From NCBI GenBank assembly GCA_035704495.1, contig DASSWW010000007.1, positions 1 to 19,298 of the forward strand: a stretch of DNA of 19,298 bases, given 5' to 3'. Positions 14,593 to 19,298 of this stretch are shown one piece after another (within the stretch, counting starts at the first letter, position 1; each line of letters opens with the position of its first letter). The notes beneath the pieces are model-generated. The model had not been told where the DNA came from. It searched no databases and saw only the letters and a program-made list of their open reading frames with translations. Both the position numbers and the translations under genes were made by a program. The DNA comes from UBA6022 sp035704495 (lineage in GTDB: Bacteria; Patescibacteriota; Saccharimonadia; Saccharimonadales; Saccharimonadaceae).

Positions 14593-14766
14593 ATGAATTA
14601 TGGTAAAGGTCCGGCAGCTGTTGCTCCTGGTGTCGCTATGCTACCAACTACTGGTGCTAACGACAACCTATTCATCGTCGCTGCAAGTCTTATTGCACTA
14701 GGCGTCGCTGTATACGTTATCTCATTGGTTATGGCACGCAAAAGCCGCCAAATCAGCGAGAGCTAG
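14593..14766 (+). CDS. LPTTG microprotein, 57 aa (bare cell-wall sorting signal)
   Basis: Complete gene with strong AGGAG (14581-14585) 7 nt before the ATG. Layout: a 16-residue Gly/Ala/Pro-rich head (MNYGKGPAAVAPGVAM), LPTTG at 17-21, a polar GANDN link, one membrane helix (~26-48) and a basic tail ARKSRQISES. This is exactly the order of a sortase sorting signal (LPXTG, hydrophobic span, positive tail), but there is no signal peptide and almost no passenger. The positive-inside rule would put the N-terminus outside, placing LPTTG at the outer membrane face. If a sortase acts, a 20-residue peptide would be joined to its acceptor. Favourable GCT/GGT-rich codon use, a strong ribosome site and a strong terminator suggest high expression. 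The family is not known to me; no sortase is in the window. Confidence 0.85.
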   Translation: MNYGKGPAAVAPGVAMLPTTGANDNLFIVAASLIALGVAVYVISLVMARKSRQISES

Positions 14767-14782
14767 GATACAACAACCCATT

Positions 14783-14815
14783 AAAATAACCGCCCTGTAA
14801 AGGGGCGGTTATTTT
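14783..14815. terminator. Strong intrinsic terminator, probably bidirectional
   Basis: AAAATAACCGCCC (14783-14795) and GGGCGGTTATTTT (14803-14815) form 13 perfect pairs with a 7-nt loop. Read on + it ends in a T-rich run; read on - the complementary arm also ends in T residues. It separates the LPTTG gene (+) from the convergent glycosyltransferase gene (-). Confidence 0.92.
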
Positions 14816-14837
14816 GTTGTGCGGTGGACTTTATGTA

Positions 14838-16211
14838 TTATTTTGCAACGTCAAGCAGTGCTTGTGAAGATAGTTTGTAACGACGATCAGCCGTTGACCA
14901 GCCGACAATTTCGTCCTGGAAGCGTTGCAGCACGATGACTTCAACAAATGCCATCAAATAAATACCGATTTCTAACCAGCGCAGGAAGTAAAAGTATGGC
15001 AATGCGCCTATTAGCGCCCAACGCTTGGCGGCAACCGACGAAAACAGTGCGATTGCTGCATTGAATATAATGTCGATTGCGATGATTACCGGAATAACCA
15101 TCCAGTTACCCGTCATTACCAGCACCATCGGCAGTAATACAAGCAGCTGTAACAAGAAAAAGAGCGTTTGAAACATCTGAAAGCCCAGACTGACATCGAT
15201 ACGTTGACCGCGAAAGCCAATTCTATATTTTTTAACTCCTTGAAAGAAGCCACGTTGCCAGCGTAAGTTCTGTTTACAAAAATCTGCGATTGTTTGTGGA
15301 TCCTGTGTATAGTTGACCGCTTTTGGAATAAACAGTATATTACCTAGTTTTTTACGGTGCACCTGCAGTGTAATGTCAAAATCTTCGGTCAGACTGGCGC
15401 CACCAAACTCTAAATCTTTGATGATGTCAGTCCGAAAACACGTAATCGGACCAGGAAAGACCGATATCATTCCCAAGTGCGATTGCACACGCCTAGTCAC
15501 CTGCTGGCTGTAAGTATACGTCAATGCGCGGTAGGTGCTAATCCAGTTGCCACGCAAACTTTGCACAAAACCGACGGCGACGGCGTATTTTTTTGGATCA
15601 AGTTTTTTGCGGTAATGCCTAAAGTAATTTTGCGAAAAGATACTATCAGCATCGGCAATGTGTAGCCAAGTGTAGCGTGATTCAATCTGAAACGCGTTGA
15701 TTGCCTTTTTGACGGCCAATGCTTTACCGCTACGTTCAACAGTCAGGACGTTATCTTTGCCTAGTAGTCGAATGGCAATAGCCTCGGTGTCATCGGATGA
15801 ATTGTCGTTGACGACATAGATGTCTTTTTTGGGTTGGCCGGCGGCGATGGCCGATCGAATCGTTTCGGCGATAATCAGTTCTTCGTTGTGTGCAGGCAGC
15901 AGTAATACTAGGTCTTCTACACCCGTGCCAAGCTTTTCTGCCTGTCGAGCCACTGCCGAAAGTGATAAAACTGTCGCTACTTTTGGTAGGACTGGCGGCA
16001 TTGGCAGCATGAATGGCTGCGGTTCGGATAGGGTGGTGTGCGTTTGACGCATTATTGGCTGCACGGGGTGTCGAGTAATCTGTAGCGAACGTTCGGGTGG
16101 ATTAATGCTGCGCTGCAAAACAGATACCTGGCGATCAGGCACGGTCGTTTGCTGCGCCGAGCGGTCAGGCACAAGTATTCGATGTGTGGTGGTTCGCATA
16201 GAGTTACTCAT
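14838..16211 (-). CDS. Processive family-2 glycosyltransferase, PgaC/IcaA-like
   Basis: 457 residues. Membrane-associated inverting glycosyltransferase that polymerises sugar from a nucleotide donor. Motifs: LLLPAHNEE (103-111), VVNDNSSDD (133-141), DADS (187-190), GPITCFR (254-260), TEDFD (275-279, catalytic Asp) and QNLRWQRG (314-321), the Q/RxxRW signature of processive synthases (cellulose, hyaluronan, poly-GlcNAc). Two to four membrane spans lie in ~345-430. The usual two N-terminal membrane spans of PgaC/IcaA are missing; instead residues 1-75 are a disordered Arg/Gln/Pro/Thr-rich stretch with VPDR twice. The product polymer is unknown, but a CE4 deacetylase nearby favours an N-acetylated one. 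An excellent promoter (TTGACA-17-TAATAT) ends 9 nt before the ATG; there is no Shine-Dalgarno site. Confidence 0.9.
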   Translation of the reverse strand: MSNSMRTTTHRILVPDRSAQQTTVPDRQVSVLQRSINPPERSLQITRHPVQPIMRQTHTTLSEPQPFMLPMPPVLPKVATVLSLSAVARQAEKLGTGVEDLVLLLPAHNEELIIAETIRSAIAAGQPKKDIYVVNDNSSDDTEAIAIRLLGKDNVLTVERSGKALAVKKAINAFQIESRYTWLHIADADSIFSQNYFRHYRKKLDPKKYAVAVGFVQSLRGNWISTYRALTYTYSQQVTRRVQSHLGMISVFPGPITCFRTDIIKDLEFGGASLTEDFDITLQVHRKKLGNILFIPKAVNYTQDPQTIADFCKQNLRWQRGFFQGVKKYRIGFRGQRIDVSLGFQMFQTLFFLLQLLVLLPMVLVMTGNWMVIPVIIAIDIIFNAAIALFSSVAAKRWALIGALPYFYFLRWLEIGIYLMAFVEVIVLQRFQDEIVGWSTADRRYKLSSQALLDVAK

Positions 16212-16220
16212 CGTATGTTT

Positions 16221-16249
16221 ATATTAACACAGATTATGATTTATGTCAA
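16221..16249 (-). promoter_or_regulatory. Consensus promoter of the glycosyltransferase, leaderless type
   Basis: Minus strand: perfect TTGACA (16244-16249), 17-bp spacer, TAATAT (16221-16226), 9 nt, ATG. This is the closest match to sigma70 consensus in the window and leaves only 2-3 nt of leader. Confidence 0.8.
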
Positions 16250-16254
16250 TGTTA

Positions 16255-16289
16255 GTATATGGAGTAGTAATCTAGGATACTACCTATAC
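16255..16289. other. Interrupted dyad just upstream of the glycosyltransferase -35 box
   Basis: GTATA (16255-16259) mirrors TATAC (16285-16289), and inside it GTAGTA (16264-16269) mirrors TACTAC (16278-16283). The two parts are slightly off a common centre. The position, beginning 6 bp upstream of TTGACA, would suit an operator or activator site, but it may be chance. Confidence 0.3.
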
Positions 16290-16355
16290 TTCTCTGTCTG
16301 CAGGCTATCATAGTAGAAAGAGTGAATGTGCGCATTTTTTTGCATTCGGCGCTGC

Positions 16356-16383
16356 TTGTAAATAATTGCAATCGTGGTATATT
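16356..16383 (+). promoter_or_regulatory. Promoter of the 59-aa microprotein
   Basis: TTGTAA (16356-16361), 16-bp spacer, TATATT (16378-16383) preceded by TGG, which makes an extended -10. Transcription would begin near 16390. It is divergent from the glycosyltransferase promoter about 110 bp away. Confidence 0.55.
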
Positions 16384-16389
16384 ATATTT

Positions 16390-16478
16390 AAACCTAATCT
16401 GGTTTATCGTTGGGCAACGCCCAGATGCAGTTAGCCGACCGATTGTCTGCAAGCTGCGCTACTTCTTTAGGAGAAGTT
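16390..16478 (+). ncRNA. Structured 5' leader of the 59-aa microprotein gene
   Basis: About 88 nt. Local stems: AAACC/GGTTT around TAATCT; TGGGC-AAC-GCCCA; TGCAG/CTGCA around 16 nt; and ACTTCT (16461-16466) with AGAAGT (16472-16477), 6 perfect pairs whose loop and 3' arm include the AGGAG ribosome site just before the ATG. The last hairpin could hide the ribosome site. Regulation at translation is inferred. Confidence 0.4.
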
Positions 16479-16658
16479 ATGAAACACAGCATCGACAGCT
16501 ATCAAGAGGTCGAGCGGCCTACTCCGCGGATACCTACCAGTCCTAGCGCTGCGCTTGGGCAAGGCATACTCGTCGTCGCAAGGGCGCTCGGTATCGCATC
16601 ACTACGTGGTGCCACCACCGGTTTTGTGTGGGCGGCAAGCAAATTGCGCGGCCGTTAA
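16479..16658 (+). CDS. Small membrane-like protein, 59 aa, unknown
   Basis: Not recognised. A longer frame exists upstream, but the ATG at 16479-16481 is chosen because AGGAG lies 6 nt before it. The first ~24 residues are polar and proline-containing (MKHSIDSYQEVERPTPRIP); residues ~27-54 are mostly small and hydrophobic with spaced arginines (AALGQGILVVARALGIA, then GFVWAAS), ending in a cationic KLRGR. It could be one short membrane span or an amphipathic helix. There is no cleavable signal peptide, no cysteine and no LPXTG. Its own promoter, a structured leader and a GC-rich terminator (16707-16729) support a real monocistronic gene. A short bacteriocin-like or membrane-regulatory peptide is possible but unproven. 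Confidence 0.65.
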   Translation: MKHSIDSYQEVERPTPRIPTSPSAALGQGILVVARALGIASLRGATTGFVWAASKLRGR

Positions 16659-16668
16659 CCAATCGTCT

Positions 16669-16685
16669 GCTGATACAATATCAGC
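16669..16685. other. Short perfect hairpin after the 59-aa gene
   Basis: GCTGATA and TATCAGC pair perfectly (7 bp) around the loop CAA, 11 nt after the stop codon. No T-run follows; it may help protect or end the transcript ahead of the stronger terminator. Confidence 0.45.
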
Positions 16686-16706
16686 AATACAAATCAATTA
16701 GGTGCC

Positions 16707-16729
16707 AGCGCCCCGTTTTACGGGGCGCT
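16707..16729 (+). terminator. Intrinsic terminator overlapping the end of the opposite gene
   Basis: AGCGCCCCG (16707-16715) and CGGGGCGCT (16721-16729) form 9 perfect GC-rich pairs with loop TTTTA, followed on + by TTTCACTAT. It fits termination of the 59-aa microprotein transcript. The loop contains the TAA stop (read on -) of the convergent membrane-protein gene, so the hairpin is also partly coding. Confidence 0.78.
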
Positions 16730-17593
16730 TTCACTATCCCGCCGTTTATTGCGACTTTCACGTGCCAATGATCCGAACGAATTGCCGTTTGCATAGCCAT
16801 GCAAAAACACTGTCGCAATGACGAATAATAATGCGCCAATAATCATAGGCACTGACACTAATGGGTCCCTAGGAAGTGATATCAACACAACAGACGACGC
16901 CAGCACAAGTGCAGAATGTTCAAATAATGTTTCGTACGTCGTCGCGCTAATCAGAACAATAAACAGCGTTAAAATGTTATATATGATTAATCCGCTAAAA
17001 ACCAAGATGAGAAAGTTCGTTCCATAACCGAGTGTTGGCACTCCTATTAACCAGCCGATGCCTTCGTACGCCACAATACCTATAAAATAAACAATCAGCA
17101 GTAATTGCGACAAGGATTTAACGGCGAGTAACCAGGACTTCTCCGTCAGCCTTTCTTCTTTTATAGGGCCAGATAACAAGTTATTACTCACTCGTTCTAA
17201 CAGTTCAACAAAAAAATAAAGGAGTATGCTACCCGCTGCAACAACGGCAAGTTCCACCAGTAGCTGATGATTGAACGTTGCCGATAACTGATCAAGCTGC
17301 TTAAATACGTCGCGCAGTACAATCAAGGAAATGATTTCAAACTCGCGGTGAATGAACGAAATAAATGGACCGCGCGTACCTAGCGTTAATGCGAATAATT
17401 CATAAATAAGAATCAGCGCAAAGGCCGCATCAATCGTCGACAGTAAGCTGTCGGGTACGAACTGACGTGGCAAAATATTTGGATAAAAATTGTCAAATCC
17501 ATACGATAACAGCGAAAACAGAAAGACGCCTAGTGCGGTGATTAATATGATTTTTGAAATCGTTTTTTCGTGCTTGATTAAATAAGAAAACAT
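16718..17593 (-). CDS. Multi-pass membrane protein, unknown function
   Basis: 291 residues. Six to eight hydrophobic spans are visible at about 14-31, 52-72, 84-95 (weak), 112-131, 156-176, 193-217, 224-241 and 246-265. It ends in a charged cytoplasmic-looking tail rich in Arg/Lys/Ser (ARESRNKRRDSESAP). No transporter, enzyme or channel motif was recognised; ELFALTLGTRGPF and EKSWLLAVKSLSQLL are the most distinctive segments. It starts 24 nt after the eRF1-like gene, same strand, without a Shine-Dalgarno site; TAAAAT 11 nt upstream could be its own -10 box. Co-transcription with the upstream gene is plausible. Its stop codon lies inside the terminator hairpin of the convergent gene. Confidence 0.8.
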   Translation of the reverse strand: MFSYLIKHEKTISKIILITALGVFLFSLLSYGFDNFYPNILPRQFVPDSLLSTIDAAFALILIYELFALTLGTRGPFISFIHREFEIISLIVLRDVFKQLDQLSATFNHQLLVELAVVAAGSILLYFFVELLERVSNNLLSGPIKEERLTEKSWLLAVKSLSQLLLIVYFIGIVAYEGIGWLIGVPTLGYGTNFLILVFSGLIIYNILTLFIVLISATTYETLFEHSALVLASSVVLISLPRDPLVSVPMIIGALLFVIATVFLHGYANGNSFGSLARESRNKRRDSESAP

Positions 17594-17617
17594 AACAGGG
17601 CGTTATTTTACTATCCG

Positions 17618-18781
17618 TTAGTAGCGGTAAATCGCCGCTACTGGTACTTTTTCGGGCATAGAATCGTAATTTAATCCCAGTATTCTCCCCCCTTGAGCTG
17701 CTACCTTCTGGACCAATTCTATGATATGACCGTGTTCGTAGTTTTCTGTAAATGTAATGATTGGCACCGCTGTATGAACGGTGTCGCTGACTGAATCGGT
17801 TGTCATGCGCAGCATCGTCACCAGCAGGGTTCCTATGCGTCCCGCGTCAGCTGATTCGGTGATGTGTTGTATGTCGCGCGATGATTTTTCGACTCCGCGA
17901 AGTTCTTGAAACTGCTCAACGGCCGTCGCTGTTTTTTTGTTGACGACTTCATTATGTATAATTTGCCATGCCTGCGCGTGAAGGCCTTGCAGTGGTGTCG
18001 TCGTGTGGTTGCCTTGCAGATAGGTGGATAGCAGCGTCGGTAGTTTACTGATATTTTTATAATCACCTGCTTCACTGTCGGTACCGGCAATTAAAACAGG
18101 AAGTGTCTGGTCAATTACTGCAGAGTCGGCAATTATACCGTCGATGATACGAAAATACTGTAATCGCTCTTCACGCCCAGCCTCGCTCGAATCACCTTGT
18201 CCGTGAGGACTGATGGCATTGTCGGCCCCGGACGGTCCTTCTCGGCTACGAACCGTGCGGCTGTTCGAGAACATCTCGTCAATGTTCAATGCGTCTTCTG
18301 GACTGGTTGGAAATTCGATAGCAACTGGCTCTAGGCCATATATATCGCCTCGCAGCAGTTTTGTATTGTGCATCGCTAACGCAATCAAATAATATGGTTG
18401 ATCAAGCGTCATAATAATACGGAGTGGCGTGATGTCGTAGCTATCCCCAACGTATACTCGCTCTTCACATTCAATCGGTAAATGATAAGTTTCGATATGG
18501 TCAGGGCTAGCAAAAACTGCCGTCCCTTCGGTTGCCTGTTGCCAAAAATCTAAGTCATCGAGTTTTGCTTCTAACTGCTTATATATATCGTCGACCGCAT
18601 GGTCGTTACTGTTTTTTTGCCACTCATCTCTCGCCTTACGAATCAAGTTTTTAAAACGAATTTGGTCTTCTTGCATGTGCGGCGGCGTCGGATAACGATG
18701 AGTCGGTAGATAGATGCTGAGTACTGATGCGTTCTGTGGTTGCTGCAATAGTTCAATCGAAGATTGTGTGACTTTATTCAT
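17618..18781 (-). CDS. Bacterial eRF1-like protein, baeRF family 3 type
   Basis: 387 residues, soluble. The N-terminal SVLSIYLPTHRYPTPPHMQ plus RFKNLIRKARDE is the pattern I associate with the baeRF family 3 group, bacterial relatives of archaeal/eukaryotic release factor 1 (the wider group includes the hibernation factor Balon). A glycine-rich loop SPHGQGDSSEAG (191-202) sits where a GGQ-like or substitute loop is expected, followed by a helix-rich domain with LPVLIAGTD (227-235) and a C-terminal alpha/beta part with GRIGTLLVTM (314-323) and AIYRY at the end. It is expected to bind ribosomes; release, rescue or hibernation cannot be separated from sequence alone. ATG at 18779-18781 has AGGAGG only 3 nt upstream, unusually close. 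The membrane protein follows 24 nt later. Confidence 0.7.
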   Translation of the reverse strand: MNKVTQSSIELLQQPQNASVLSIYLPTHRYPTPPHMQEDQIRFKNLIRKARDEWQKNSNDHAVDDIYKQLEAKLDDLDFWQQATEGTAVFASPDHIETYHLPIECEERVYVGDSYDITPLRIIMTLDQPYYLIALAMHNTKLLRGDIYGLEPVAIEFPTSPEDALNIDEMFSNSRTVRSREGPSGADNAISPHGQGDSSEAGREERLQYFRIIDGIIADSAVIDQTLPVLIAGTDSEAGDYKNISKLPTLLSTYLQGNHTTTPLQGLHAQAWQIIHNEVVNKKTATAVEQFQELRGVEKSSRDIQHITESADAGRIGTLLVTMLRMTTDSVSDTVHTAVPIITFTENYEHGHIIELVQKVAAQGGRILGLNYDSMPEKVPVAAIYRY

Positions 18782-18953
18782 ATTCCTCCTAACGTAACGA
18801 ATACTATAATGTTCCGAATCTATCTAATCGTTTTTCTGTCCTTTTTTCAGTAATCTATTTCACTTGAACTACGTTGATTTGTGTCGTTTTTTAATGTTGG
18901 CACTATCAAAATAAGACTTTTATCATAAAAGAAAACAAGCGACATCATCATAG
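18782..18953. other. Intergenic region with AT-rich hairpin
   Basis: 172 nt between the PAP2 gene and the eRF1-like gene (both -). It contains CTTTTAT and ATAAAAG arms near 18917-18931, followed on the minus strand by a T-rich stretch, which could end the PAP2 transcript. TATAGT about 25 nt before the eRF1-like start may be a -10 box; no good -35 was found. No gene seen. Confidence 0.3.
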
Positions 18954-19298
18954 TTAGCTATATAGGATTACTAACAACACAGCGATACCCGCCATCCATC
19001 CGACAGTGACATCGGATGGATAATGTGCACCAACGTGTACTCGCGAAATTCCAATCGCGGCGATAACGGCAATGACGATTAAACTGACAATACCATTCCA
19101 TGGATCGGGCAATAACGCATACGCCATCGCTGCCATGTAACCACCAGCAAGTGCCGCACTATAGGCGTGGCTACTTGGAAAGCTATACGTTTTAATTTTC
19201 ATCGTTTCGGTATAAATTGTTTGCGGACGTGCGCGGCGTACAAACAATTTAACAACCGTACTAAGTGGCAAAAAAATAAGAACGAGCGTACCAATTAT
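18954..19298 (-). CDS. PAP2-family phosphatase, 5' end cut by window edge
   Basis: The frame is open through the right edge, so only the last ~114 residues are seen. The three PAP2 (type 2 phosphatidic acid phosphatase) signatures are complete: KLFVRRARP (K-x6-RP), FPSSHA (PSSH with catalytic His) and SRVHVGAHYPSD (SRx5HxxxD), followed by two membrane spans and a short end. It dephosphorylates lipid phosphates at the outer membrane face, for example undecaprenyl pyrophosphate recycling in envelope synthesis or phospholipid turnover; the substrate is not decidable here. A surface-polysaccharide neighbourhood would fit lipid-carrier recycling. The start lies outside the window. Confidence 0.92.
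   Translation of the reverse strand: MIGTLVLIFLPLSTVVKLFVRRARPQTIYTETMKIKTYSFPSSHAYSAALAGGYMAAMAYALLPDPWNGIVSLIVIAVIAAIGISRVHVGAHYPSDVTVGWMAGIAVLLVILYS

Noticed and set aside
12101..16211. A complete pgaABCD/icaADBC operon
   Set aside because: Only glycosyltransferase- and deacetylase-like proteins, plus a possible hydrolase, are present. They are separate transcription units and no PgaA, PgaD or IcaC-like protein is seen.
1..19298. CRISPR array, transposase, phage or integrase signals
   Set aside because: No regularly spaced direct repeats, no transposase or integrase motifs and no terminal inverted repeats were seen; the region looks like stable chromosome.

Overview
The window reads as chromosomal DNA of an ultra-small Candidate Phyla Radiation (Patescibacteria) bacterium, most likely a Candidatus Saccharibacteria (TM7) relative. 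This is an inference from protein style: a type IV pilin, a bacterial eRF1-like protein of the baeRF family 3 type, many short unrecognised proteins, a tRNA gene without encoded CCA, and compact gene spacing. The standard code is used: UGA is a stop in a coupled ATGA junction, which argues against the UGA-glycine lineages. No rRNA, IS element, prophage or CRISPR array was seen.

Left third (1-7300): a carbonic-anhydrase-like protein on + is convergent with a tRNA-dihydrouridine synthase that sits 8 nt behind a small hypothetical gene. Then come a short hypothetical gene, tRNA-Pro(CGG), a large single-chain UvrD-type helicase fused to a RecB-like nuclease, and a coupled pair of paralogous unknown proteins. 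Middle (7300-10660): an unknown 162-aa protein, a TrmA/RlmD-family RNA methyltransferase, a type IV pilin and an endonuclease/exonuclease/phosphatase protein.

Right half (10800-16700) looks like a cell-surface polysaccharide neighbourhood. It holds a membrane-anchored glycoside-hydrolase-like protein, a secreted CE4 deacetylase with three tandem beta-sandwich-like repeats, and a processive family-2 glycosyltransferase resembling PgaC/IcaA. Interleaved on the + strand are two genes for very small proteins. One is a 57-residue protein that is essentially a bare LPXTG sorting signal behind a ~155-nt structured leader. The other is a 59-residue membrane-like peptide behind a ~90-nt structured leader. 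The right end has a multi-pass membrane protein, the baeRF3-like protein and a PAP2 phosphatase cut by the window edge.

A recurring theme is two ways of starting translation. About eight genes have a sigma70-type -10 box 6-10 nt before the start codon and no Shine-Dalgarno sequence, as in leaderless mRNAs. The others, including all the secreted or small-protein genes with long leaders, have clear AGGAG-type sites 5-7 nt before the start. The best candidates for something undescribed are the LPTTG microprotein with its leader RNA, the second microprotein, and their link to the deacetylase/glycosyltransferase pair.
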